DNA from: Bolinopsis microptera
Taxonomy: Eukaryota; Ctenophora; Tentaculata; Lobata; Bolinopsidae
Assembly (NCBI RefSeq): GCF_026151205.1
Contig: NC_087080.1
Location: 5,001,096-5,065,095, forward strand
Direction: 5' to 3'
Length of the DNA stretch: 64,000 bases
Shown here: one piece after another, positions 43,641 through 54,668 of the stretch
How the letters are laid out: every line of letters starts with the position of its first letter
How positions within the stretch are numbered: position 1 is the first letter of the stretch
Made by a program: the position numbers and the translations under genes
The notes under the pieces: model-generated
Databases searched by the model: none
What the model was told of the DNA's origin: nothing
The model's input: the letters and a program-made list of their open reading frames with translations, nothing else

Positions 43641-44289
43641 AATATAATTTAAAAATCAGGTTTATAAAAATGAAATTCCCTGATATATTAAAAATTCTAT
43701 AAAAACTCAATAAAAATTCCTTAAAAAATCCATAGAAATTCTATAGACTCCAAATATACAAACAATCTGAAGTTTCCAATATACAATAAAAATTGATTGA
43801 AGAAGTTTACTGCAGAACAGTAACTGATGATAAAGATTATATCTGAAAATCCAATACAGTCATGACATTTATGATACTTGAGTTCTTCGTCCTTCTTTTC
43901 AATATCCTGTCATCACTCCTGGAGTAATGGATATTATATGTTTATTTCAATAAATATAATAATCTATAATCCTTCTTTTCAATGAGCTTCTTCTGCAAAT
44001 CAATGACAGTTTTCTGCTCTGCGATTACTGAAATGTTTTGTTTATCTACTCTCTCCGCAGCCATTAGCAAATGAAACAAACAGTTTGCAGCCAATCACAC
44101 AGTTCTTCTTTCGAAACTGATCGCTTTTGAACAGGTTTTAAATACAAGATCTCCGTATTCCTTAACATCTAGTTCGTGGCACATTTCATTAAAAATACTG
44201 TTTGTAGCTCTTGCTACCTGATCTGCATGCCTGGCATTAAACAGATCTTCATTATCGGGGTCATCGACCAAATGCTTCGTATGTTCATG
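43641..44289 (-). other. AT-rich spacer with a possible ORF1-like remnant
   Basis: Sequence 43641-43940 is very AT-rich with no coding sense. On the minus strand, 43945-44290 gives two short frames. One ends D-L-V-F-K-T-C-S-K-A-I-S-F-E-R-R-T-V. The next starts M-A-A-E-R-V-D-K-Q-N-I-S-V-I-A and has the look of a short coiled segment. They may be leftovers of the 5' part of the minus-strand LINE, but this is a weak inference. Confidence 0.3.
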
Positions 44290-46325
44290 GATGATGTTCT
44301 TAGATGGTGGGAAAAACTCAATGAAACTGGGCCACTGTTTGGCTATTATCCCAAGGCAGCCAAGACATGACTCATTGTTAAACCAAATTGCAAAGAGAAA
44401 GCTGAAAAAATGTTCCCAAATATACAGGTATCGGAGGTTGGGCACAGATATCTTGGATCATTCATTGGAACTGAGGAGGGGACAAAATCATTTGTGGAGA
44501 GAAAAGTCGATAGCAATATCTGCTAGATCTTCAATGTCGTTACATTGAAGATCTAGCAGATATTGCTAAAAGGGAACCTCAGGCAGCTTATTCTGCATTC
44601 AACTATGGGTTATCTAAAAGATGGAATTATGTATGCCGAACAACACCTGGCATCAGTCAATACCTTAAAATACCCTACCAGCAATATTGGATAGATCTTT
44701 TGGAACCGACGAAACAAGCAGAAAACTCTTTGCATTACCAGTCAAAGAAGGAGGTCTCGGTATATATGACCTAAGTTTGATGTCTGACCTAGAGTACAAG
44801 TACTCATGCCAAGTAACATCAGATCTGTCAGAAGCAATATACAAACAAAACCCAGATTTTTATGACGATCAGGAAAAACTTGTCGATATCAAGACCCAAA
44901 TCCGAAAATCAAGGATAGAGTTTTTCAAGGAGAGAAAAGAAGAGGTTACAAAAGACCTGAATGAAACCCAAAAATTGCTATTAGATCTTACATCAGAGAA
45001 AGGGGCAAGTTCCTGGCTTTCATCACTCCCACTCAAATCATTTGGATTCTGTCTCAACAAACAAGAATTCAATGACGCCCTAGCCCTTAGGTACAACTTT
45101 GGAATAAAAGATGCTGCAAGAAAATGTGTATGTGGAAGTGACAACTCAATAAACCACTCATTGATATGCAAAAGGGGTGGGTATGTATCTCTCCGCCACA
45201 ATTCATTGAGAGATGTGATAGCAGAGCTCTTAGAAACTGCTGGATGTAAAGATGTTACCACCGAACCTCTCCTTATCCCTGTCAATGGGAGAGAACTTCC
45301 TGCAGGGGCCAACAAAGCAGATGGATCTAGGTTAGATGTTAGTGCTAGGAGTGTATGGAACCCATTGGAAAGGGCATTTTTAGATGTAAGAGTATTTCAT
45401 GCTCAAGCTCCTTCCAATAAGGCTCTTGGATCTCCAATGAGTATGTACACTAGCCATGAGAGACAGAAGAAAAACATGTACAACAAAAGGATTGTCGAGG
45501 TGGAACATGGAACATTTACACCAATAGTCCTATCAACAACAGGTGGAATGGGAAGAGAAGCAAATACGTTCTTCAAAAAGTTAGCTGATAGAATGTCTAG
45601 AAAATCAGGCCAAAGATACAGTGAAGCGATGACTTTTATCAGGAAAAGAATAAGATTTGACTTATTAATATATATAATAACATCTATAAACAAAAGAGCA
45701 CCTAAAGAGGCTCAGCAAAGTGCTGGCCTATTTACGCTTACGAAGACTCATTCGTTCAATATGTCTCAAAGTAAATAAACTCCTCCATCCTACTCTATCT
45801 CTTGCCAAGTTCACTAAGTTGGTAAAATCATCTTCATTGTTAAGAACGACAATTATTGCTCTTAGAGGAGAAAGAGGGATAAAAAGTTGTATTTATTTAT
45901 TTATTTTTTATTTTTTGTAGTATAGTTAAGATATCAGATTTAGATATTAATTTAGAGCCAACAAATTGAATTGGCTACTTTTACTACTACAACAAAGGAT
46001 TTTTATGAAATTTTCTTAGATTTTTTATTGAATTTCTATATAGAAATTTTATATAGGGTTATTGTTATATTATGTGTATATTGTTTTATAATTTTCATAT
46101 GGTATGAGTGCTGCATCGTGTATATTCTAATGTACAGTTCTTGTATCAGGCCACACAACGATCACACTAAAAAGAGCACTTCTTATCGCAAGTTACGACA
46201 GCTGATAACAGACTTCTCTAATTGCAACCAAATGTAAAACGACTAAATTTTTAAAGAATATTTATATGATGACATGTGATGATGTTTCATTATTATTTGA
46301 TTTGATTTGATTTGATTTGATTTGT
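44290..46325 (+). mobile_element. Damaged LINE with zinc knuckle and restriction-like C-terminal domain
   Basis: A 5'-truncated plus-strand element. RT palm/thumb pieces are readable: L-R-W-W-E-K-L-N-E-T-G-P-L-F-G-Y-Y-P-K-A-A-K-T, then a TGA (44368-44370) where tryptophan is expected, then L-I-V-K and G-H-R-Y-L-G-S-F-I-G-T. A perfect 26-bp foldback (44512-44567) interrupts the frame, which resumes as A-D-I-A-K-R-E-P-Q-A-A-Y-S-A-F and then shifts again near 44665. The 3' end after the C-terminal ORF is a (TTTGA)n run at about 46298-46325, a tail type seen in target-primed retroposons. Confidence 0.7.
44687..45778 (+). pseudogene. C-terminal region of LINE polyprotein (zinc knuckle + nuclease-like domain)
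   Basis: 363 codons open without interruption. The start L-P-V-K-E-G-G-L-G-I-Y-D-L is the end of the RT thumb (A-L-P-V-x-x-G-G-L-G style). The middle has S-F-G-F-C-L-N-K-Q-E-F-N-D-A-L-A-L-R-Y-N-F, then C-V-C-G...N-H-S-L-I-C-K-R-G-G and R-H-N-S-L-R-D-V. That is a CxC...HxxxC knuckle followed by an R-H-N helix, laid out as in R2/HERO-type LINEs before their restriction-like endonuclease. A-D-G-S-R-L-D-V and F-L-D-V-R-V-F could be the nuclease acidic residues. It is very common in cnidarian and other marine invertebrate genomes as 'uncharacterized' protein. Identity as an endonuclease is inferred, and the upstream part of the gene is broken. Confidence 0.6.
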
Positions 46326-46695
46326 CGAAAAGAGTTCTCCATAGGGAGGCATCATTTTCCCGAACTTTTATCCAGCAGGGGTAGTACATGGTATGTTATG
46401 ATTGCAAATGATTAAGTGGTCACAAATAGGGTAGGGTGGTTTTTATGATTCTTGAGTATCAAACAGTAAAAGCTCTTACTATCGGAAGATAGGTTCTAGA
46501 GAGGTTTTACTGAGAGGTTTTACTGTATTTAGTTTTGATTTCAGTAGCCCGCCCCGTAGCCATGGTGTTGGTAATTCCAGAGGTTTTTATATTAATCTAT
46601 TATGATATGTTGTTAATTTACTCTAATCGGAGAGTTCATTTAAATTAATATTATTCTAACCTAAATTTATGTTCAGACCACATTCTAGTCGATGA

Positions 46696-48153
46696 ATGTC
46701 GCTATACCGTTCTAAATCTCCTCTGAGATCACCTGTCTCAAAGTCAACACCCAAGTATAATAGCTCCCTCAGAAGGAGTGCTAGTTTTGGAAAGTCTAAG
46801 AATGTTGCCAACTCTACTCTCAATAAATCTTTGGGCTCAGCTGGATTAGACCTGGCTACTGTTGAGAGTGAATACATCAAAAACTTGCAGCAGCAAGTAT
46901 ACTTCCTTGAACTTGAAGCAAACTTTTTACGCGATCAAGCCCAAAAAGCAGATACCCTCTCCAAACATAGTGCAGCAGATGAAGCTTCCAAATGGAGACG
47001 AAGGCTCAAAGATGTTGAAATTGAACAAGATTCCCTTAAGAGTGAGATCAGGCGCAAAGAGATAGAAGCTGATGCTGCTGAGATGGAGAGAAGGCAGTAT
47101 GTCAAGGAGTTAAAATCCCTGAAACAAACAGCAACTGCTGAAAAATCACATCTGCTTGATGAGATTGCTACATTACGACACAAAGTGGATGACACCACTC
47201 TCTCAACAAAACAACTGGCTATACAGTTGGAAGCAGCTGAAGAGAGGAAGATGGCCACAACAAGTGAATGTCTTGACACAAAAAGTAGACTGGCTGTTGT
47301 ACGTGACCAGTTAGATCGCACACTTGGTACCAACAAAGATTTGAGAGAGGATCTTGTGGACAAAAAGTTGGAAATAAAGCAGTTCAAGCAACAACTTGGT
47401 GATTTGGAGACGAGATATCTCACTCAGGCAACAGAACTAAAAGAAGCAGCCATCACAGATATGAGAACAAAACTGGCTGATATGCGAGTACGAATGAGAG
47501 AACTTGAGGTAACCTCTGAATTGGATAAAAGCTTGAAAGAAAAAGCTTTGGAAGATTCAAACTACACTTCAAAAACTAATTCAATCTTGAGAGAAGAGTT
47601 GTGTGACCTCAAAGTTCAGCTTGGTAAGGAGAGAGAACTATATGAGAAGCAGTCCATACAAAGATCCATGGATTCAGATGAAATTGCCACTTTGAAATAT
47701 AGAAATAAGCACCTTCAAGATGAAATAGATAACCTCAATGACAACGTGGCGAAAGAAAAGAAGAAAGCTAAAAACTATCTCTGTAAGCTTGCCGAAACTG
47801 ATGCTGACATTTCAGCTAATCGAGCTAACGAAACTCTTCTGCGAAACAAACTTGCGGACGTGGAAATCACCAAGGATGCCAAATCTCATGAAGTCTCCTC
47901 CCTTCGTAAAGATAAAAACCTGCTCCTGGACCAAGTGATTGACCTTCAATCCAAGTTAGACTTAAAAACATCAGAAGTCGGTAGTCTTGCATCTGAGATA
48001 GAATTCCTAAAGTCCAAGGTTTCAGACCTGGCATCAGAAGCCCGGCTCAACAAATCACTTGAGACTAGAAGATGGGAAGATATCGAAAACATGGCTGAAA
48101 AAATTCATCGATCTCCGTCCCCCCGTCCCAGGTCTCCGTACAAGGTACACTGA
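46696..48153 (+). CDS. Coiled-coil protein with Ser/Pro/Arg-rich ends
   Basis: A single-exon 485-aa protein; the family was not recognised. Residues 1-35 are rich in S/P/R/K with repeated R-S-x-S-P-x-R-S-P. A short hydrophobic heptad start Y-I-K-N-L-Q-Q-Q-V-Y-F-L-E-L-E-A-N-F-L follows at about 60-78. From about 80 to 465 it is almost continuous heptad-type coiled coil rich in E, K, L, D and Q. The tail returns to R-S-P-S-P-R-P-R-S-P. The SP/RS-like termini are potential proline-directed kinase sites. The layout suggests a cytoskeletal or ciliary rod-like protein, but nothing diagnostic is seen. The ATG lies 20 bases after a 3' splice acceptor (ATGTTCAG, ending 46676), so a non-coding first exon or trans-spliced leader is probable. 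Confidence 0.8.
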   Translation: MSLYRSKSPLRSPVSKSTPKYNSSLRRSASFGKSKNVANSTLNKSLGSAGLDLATVESEYIKNLQQQVYFLELEANFLRDQAQKADTLSKHSAADEASKWRRRLKDVEIEQDSLKSEIRRKEIEADAAEMERRQYVKELKSLKQTATAEKSHLLDEIATLRHKVDDTTLSTKQLAIQLEAAEERKMATTSECLDTKSRLAVVRDQLDRTLGTNKDLREDLVDKKLEIKQFKQQLGDLETRYLTQATELKEAAITDMRTKLADMRVRMRELEVTSELDKSLKEKALEDSNYTSKTNSILREELCDLKVQLGKERELYEKQSIQRSMDSDEIATLKYRNKHLQDEIDNLNDNVAKEKKKAKNYLCKLAETDADISANRANETLLRNKLADVEITKDAKSHEVSSLRKDKNLLLDQVIDLQSKLDLKTSEVGSLASEIEFLKSKVSDLASEARLNKSLETRRWEDIENMAEKIHRSPSPRPRSPYKVH

Positions 48154-48407
48154 TCTAACACCAGATCAAACTATATCATCTGGACCCATAATCCATATCT
48201 GATTAAAGAGGCACAGACTAAGAGTAAACATTACAATATTGTAATATACTAATATATTATATACTATGTGTGATATGTAATTATGAAGCTTAATCATGAA
48301 ATATGTATAGCTATAATTTGAGTGGCAGCATTGCGCCATGAATGCAAATGGTTTTGCTTTTTAGGTTAAATTATTATGACAGATTTTACCAAATGTACAA
48401 TCATGTA

Positions 48408-48413
48408 AATAAA
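48408..48413 (+). terminator. AATAAA polyadenylation signal, coiled-coil gene
   Basis: First canonical hexamer after the stop codon, about 255 bases downstream. Confidence 0.6.
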
Positions 48414-50714
48414 AGATTTTATTAACAGTATATCTAATTCACATTACTTTATACATAATATACTACACTATATCATGTGTAATCATATCGAATATGATCA
48501 CAGAGGCAATTTATTTCTTTGCCGTGAAAATCTTACGAATATGATACAGGATTCATTACATTTTACATAAGCCAGATAATGTCTATTTTAGACACCCCGA
48601 CCCACTTCTCCCTCCGTACGCCGCCACTCTACACATAGCAAGTGTAATTTCTACTTCACCCCTAAAAATGCAAGTCCCTCCCATAGGTTGGCTTACGTAA
48701 TATGTGAACGATCCGTAAACTTATCTAGTATAGTTAATAGTTATACTTTAGTCACAGATGTCAGAATTTGACCACATGAACTTTTGCACACTCTAGTGTA
48801 GACCTTAACACATCAATATAATTATCTATACAATGTAACTAAATTTCTAGTTTTAAGGATGTGCGTTTTGTTTTATTACGCTATTATATTATGTTACGTT
48901 TTGGTAAATGTACTTGTACAGTACAGGATGATTCTGTATCCATACCATGTATAACCTAATCGTGCAATTATATTCTATGTGAACTTGATTTTACTATTGT
49001 ATATTTGTAGTTTTATTGTTTCCACACTCATTCAAGTGATCCTAGCCGATTTAAAGACAAACTCTAGCTTACTGAAGTATGTCTAATTATATAATATTTC
49101 CATGAGACAAATGCCAACTTATCAACATGGATTGAACTCGAATTTTCCATGCTGTGTCATAGTATGTGACTTGATAGGCTTACAAATTATTAGAAAACAT
49201 ACATCTCGATTGGAACAGTAAGATACCTTGGTGAAAATATCTTTAAAAACGTGAACCTTGTGACCTGAATAGTTATATTCAAACGTATCTCGCTGGCTCG
49301 ATGATAAACTAACATTCACAACTTTACTTAGGTGTAAAGTGCTACTGAAGCCTACTAATTTACAGGTAAATATATCATTACTGGTTTATTAGTTGCCAAA
49401 ATTAGTATTTAGATATTTTTAAGATAACACCATGAATCTGATCTTGATAAGTTGGGGTTCTCGCTATAAATCGTGTTATATTGTTGAAATTATTGTACCT
49501 TGATCGCTTTGACTTCATTATTCGATGATATTGTCAGTATCTATAATTGTCGTCAGCCATATATTGAGAGGATGGAAACACAGTAAGTGGAATTTATTCT
49601 CAACTCCTAAATTTTACCTGAGCACTATATTTCAACCTCAGAACTAAATCAGAACTGTCAGCCAAAATCAGAAACAGAAAAAATCAGAAAATCAGAGCAC
49701 CAGATTACCCAGACCAGTTCTCTCAATGTCAGATCAAATCAGACAAAAATCGCGAGCAGCTGGTCGCTGGTCTCCTTCCGGCAAAGTTGCCTGGCATCAT
49801 TAATTAAAATTGCACACTCCCGACAACTTTTACGACTGATCATGACAGAACAGATTTAACAGAAAACAGAACAGATTTAACAGAAACAGGCGCAGAAAAT
49901 GGGTGAAAGTAAGTATTATTATTATATGGATGTCTGCTCAAACGTTCAAATAGCAAATAATAAATTATATTTTATTTCATTTATCTGGTCAGGCAGTATA
50001 TTGAACGTGATATTTGTCCTTGATTTGTAGTGTGTACTCGAGTACTAATGATTCAGTTATCAGTTATACCCACACACAGTGGGTAATTGTGGTAAAGTCA
50101 TTGTGATCACAAGGGGACTCTCAGAACTTCTTACTTATCAAGGTCTGTAACAACGGAAATCTTCAAGATCCTTTTTGTTGAGACGGGCTCCCAAATCGTT
50201 AATTGACCTCATAATAGACAACCCTATTTCTGAAGACTTTTATCTGTCTGCACAAGTAGCCGATGTCATCATCATAAGCAAACCCAGCATCCCATCCAGT
50301 AGGAGACCTTTAAATGAGTCACATGAGTCACGAGACCTTTAAATGAGTCATGTGACGCGTCCTGAGCTCTAATTTCGGGATTTGTGTCTGCATTTTAGTA
50401 GTTGATCTAATCTGTTGGTGCGAAAACCGAAATAGTTTAATTTTTGAAAGTGGTTGGAATTCTTTTTGCTTGGTTTCATCTCACTGATGTCAACCATTTT
50501 TGCATATTTTTATTTCATTCAGAGTGAATTCTCATTTTTGGCTTTTAGTTTCTACCTTAACTAAATCAGCAAGTTTATATAGTAGTAGAAAGTTGATTGA
50601 ACACGATTATTCGTATAAACCATCTTTCCCCCTAGCCTCCCTCTTATGCTTCAAGTGGTAAATGATATTTTTCATTACTTTTTTTCTAATCATTCCTTCT
50701 TTAGCTTCAGGAAA
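48414..50714. other. Intergenic sequence and possible SR-gene 5' UTR exons
   Basis: No coding gene. GAACAGATTTAACAGAAA is duplicated at 49848-49885. Two good donor sites (ACACA|GTAAGT near 49581 and GAAA|GTAAGT at 49908) could end non-coding first exons of the SR gene, which has an acceptor CTTTAGCTTCAG at 50710, four bases before its ATG. Confidence 0.4.
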
Positions 50715-52902
50715 ATGCCATTTCTCTACGTCGGAAACTTGGGTATTGATTACAATCAGGAGGATATAGAGAAAGACTTCAACGAATACGGAAAGGTAAT
50801 TTCAAATTTGTTTTAGAGTTTTCTAGCAGACTTTTTATTTGTTTGGGAACATATTAGTCGCACTTTCCTATGTATTGCCATTGGTCGTTTACTTTACTTC
50901 TGTAGCATCTATAACTTCAACAGCTCCAGGATGCAATTCTTTTGTCTATTTCGATCATTGTGGTTCTATTTATAGAACTGTTTTTATAAGAAACAATAGA
51001 CTTCCTATCCCGTTCATAGGTCTAGCAAACAATGCTCTTTAGTGAAGTGGTAAATTTGGTGACCGCCTTGAGGAGACATAGCAGTAAATTTGTCTTACTT
51101 TATAGACAATGGTGTCAAAAAATTTCGCAAACACTGACTAATAACCAGAGATAAGAAAATTTTGAAGCTGTTTTCTTGGTTTTGAGTGTTTTGATTAGTT
51201 CTGTCGAGGAAAATTCTTGACCACCTTGTACAGTGTACATACGTCATACAATGCACATTGTACAGCTTCATAGTTATGTTAGAATGCAAATATTTCAAAA
51301 ACTTCCGACACCATCTCGCTTTTTACGCAGATCCTCCTTCCACATGTACAGACGTACAGATGAATGGCAGAATAACTATTGCGGCCAGTTTCAGCATCCT
51401 GAACTAGCAAGCACTGTATAAAGCTACACACGCATCAGGCTCTGTTCCGCTTGATTTAGACACATTTAAACAGACCGGTCCTTACAGTCTGATAATTTCT
51501 GATTCAGAAATCAGAGAATGCTATTGATTTATCCGAACAGAAGATAAATTCAGACGGGCATTGAATAAGCGTTAACAGTAAACAGTATAACAGTAGATCA
51601 GAAGTAGATAATATGATGTAACTCTGATGTAGATCAGAAGTAGATCTGAAGTAGATCAGAAAACTGACAGTTTGTCTGCAGATAAGAGAGGCGTGGCACT
51701 GGCCTACGTTTGGATACTGCTTTTTCGAGTTTGATAGTCACAGAGATGCTGACGATGCTATGAAAAAACTCCATGGCTCCAAAACTGCTGAAGGCAAGTA
51801 TTTTCAATAACTTACTTTTCAATAACATAATATTTAAATTACTATTACTATCTTCAATATTCTCATTTGTTAGAATTTTGACCTGCTATTTAGAAATACT
51901 TGGCTCATTTCTGCTGACAGCTATTTTAAAAAGAAATTTCAAATTTTGAAGATTCTGTATATATACATACACTAGTCACTAGGGTTGTATTGCGTTTAGA
52001 ATTTCTGTTGCACAGATTTTATGCAAGTCATGTACTTCCGGACCGTATGCGGTCATGTAGACTCACTAGCATGTGTTAGACCGGTCTTTAGTAAAATTAT
52101 ACAATTATACAATACATAATACAAACCCGCACCCAGGAAAGAGAATGACTATACAATGGGCACGTCGACCTCGCAAACATCTCCCTTCACGTGCCACTAA
52201 CAATGACAAGTGCTACATCTGCAACCGATACGGCCACTTTGCAAGGGACTGTCCGGATATTGCAGAAGCTGGACCAGTTTCTCATCGATCACCACCGAGA
52301 TCAAGTGGGCGTGGTCGTGGTCGTGGTAGGAGATCACCGTATCGTGGGAGGGGAGGGTACAGTCCCAGAAGGAGGTCTAATAGCAGGAGTCCTCGTAGGA
52401 GATCCAGATCCCCTTATTCTTATCGCAGGTCAGAGATCTGAGAGTTTCAGAAGATAAACTTAAAATAGTTGTTGTCCAAAATAGTTATGGTTCAAATAGT
52501 TTCATATAATTTTCCAATCAATCATTAAAAAAACTAGTTAATCATTTATCCATGATAATTATTTATACTTAAATTCTCTCTTAGATCTGTAGAGAGAAAA
52601 TCCCGAAGCAGATCCTCTGAAAGATACAATAAACGACCCCAAAGGTAACCTTGTCTCTTCCTCATATAATTAAACTCAAATTTTTATTTGACAACACATA
52701 AATTGGAAAATTTAGAATCGCCCGATGGTGCGATAAATTCATTTTTGCTTGAAATAGTTTTATATGTTTAGCATGCATAACATTGAGTTTTTTATTCTCC
52801 TACAGGAGTTACAGCAGATCTCCATTACGCAGATCCCCTGTTCGCAGATCCCGTTCTCCTGTTCGCAGATCCCGTTCTCCCGTCCGACGCTCACGATCCT
52901 GA
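50715..52902 (+). CDS. SR splicing factor with RRM and CCHC knuckle (SRSF7/RSZ-like)
   Basis: Five exons: 50715-50795, 51682-51793, 52137-52428, 52585-52644, 52806-52902. The product is 213 aa with all phases matching. The RRM (1-72) has RNP2 L-Y-V-G-N-L and RNP1-like F-G-Y-C-F-F-E-F, then D-S-H-R-D-A-D-D-A-M-K-K-L-H-G. A CX2CX4HX4C knuckle follows at residues 90-103 (C-Y-I-C-N-R-Y-G-H-F-A-R-D-C). Then come an RGG-like R-G-R-G-R-G-R-R stretch and an RS domain with repeats of R-R-S-R-S-P-V. This is the 9G8/SRSF7 and RSZ layout: constitutive and alternative splicing plus mRNA export. Intron 2 is GC-AG (GAAG|GCAAGT). The reading frame without the exon 3 donor also stays open to a stop at 52441, giving a shorter isoform with truncated RS domain if intron 3 is retained. 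ORF tags starting near 52073 belong to intron sequence. Confidence 0.92.
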
Positions 52903-54614
52903 TATCGCACGTGCTAAACAAAAATATGCTTCTACGCATCACTTCGGCAAGTTCGGCCGATAACCATAATAACAGAACTTTTTGTATCAATTGACTGAGA
53001 AGTCATTATTTAAAAGTCTCGATGTTTTTAGCCTGGATATCTTGAAATTGAAACGGTATTATATATTGTATTTTCAAAAGAAGATTGATTCATTTATACA
53101 ATATACAGAGTTGTTAGCGCTATGATATTAAAGCTAGTTTCCAGCTGAAACGGCTTTATTTTAAACGTGTTATTAGAAAATAACCATTAAAGAGTATTAA
53201 AACATTTTTAGTGCTTTGAGGTTTTTGCACGGCACTTTTCATACGGCTTACTTTTTATTTTGACTATTGTGCTGACTGCTGTTGCATTATCAGCAATTTC
53301 AAAGAAGTTACAATTGTATTTCAGGAGTTCACTATCACAATCATAATATTATATTATATTGTTTAGATAAAAAATGTCCAGTATCATTTCTACAAAAATC
53401 GGACATTGAGCCAGTGAGCCTTCCAAGTCCAAATTTAAACATGAGATTACTCCCACGAAACTCCCACAATCTCGGACAAGCAAACAATTATCTGTTGCAT
53501 ATCAACATTCTGTTGTTGATAGCTTAAGTTCCGATTGTTTTCCGTGTAGTACAATTAAATGTTGTCGTGTAGACGGAGAATTGTTCACATGCAGATGATC
53601 CTGCTTCAGTTGCACTGTGCTGAGATCTACTGTGCTGAGATCTACTGAGAAATGTTGAGTATTCTATCGTGTGTGAATTGTGGAGTGGTATTTTGTTACA
53701 TGTGTAGTGTGTACACTGTACAGAGATATTAAGTAAAGATATCATACATGATACATGCAAGTAATATTAGAAATACGGTCCATGAAGCTATGAATTTAAC
53801 ATTAAGACATGCTTTAGACTTTGTTAATATTTGAGAGTGCATCATCAATCTTCTCATAGTTGGCTATGATCCAGAATATGACGGGCTACAGACTGCTAAT
53901 AGAGACTATGAAATTCATCTGATCTGCGGGTAGTTATGGTCTGTTATAAATATCTAAGCTGGCTATTAATTTTAAATGATAAATTTAGAACGGACAGCTA
54001 GTAGTCGGCTGTTTTTCCTTATACAACACTGCTGTAACCGGTTATAGACCGGATAAAAGTGGACTTTTAATAGTCAGATCAGGTAGGTATACACTACTCA
54101 GTTGCCGTTTCACAAGGAGTATGCTACTTGTTAGGCTGAAACTTTAACAACAGTTTTTTTTGAAAGATATTTCACTCCAATCAAAATGTTTATTATAGAA
54201 TCCCACAATCATGCAGGATACCTTGGTGTTAATAATTAACACATGTATTAAAAAACCACAAACCGTCTTCCTCTTCACACTGCACTGTTTAGGGATGCCA
54301 ACCAGGAGAAAATGAGACCGGAATCGTTTGAAGTTATCTTTCATCTATTGGCAAAGCTTTCCATGACTCATGATCACTGCACTTGACATCACCAGCATTC
54401 ATCGACATTAATACTGCCATAAACATGCTCATAGCCTGCTAAATTGTAGCTGTAGAACATTTATAACCATCCCTCTAACAAGAGATTTATAACAAGTTAT
54501 AACCCTACCGGCTACATGTGCACTACTCAGCTCTTTCATTAATATGACTCCAGTATTCTCATAGTGTCATTCGTAATTGAGATCCATGTCATTTCCTGGA
54601 TATAATTACCCCTG

Positions 54615-54668
<54 letters not shown>

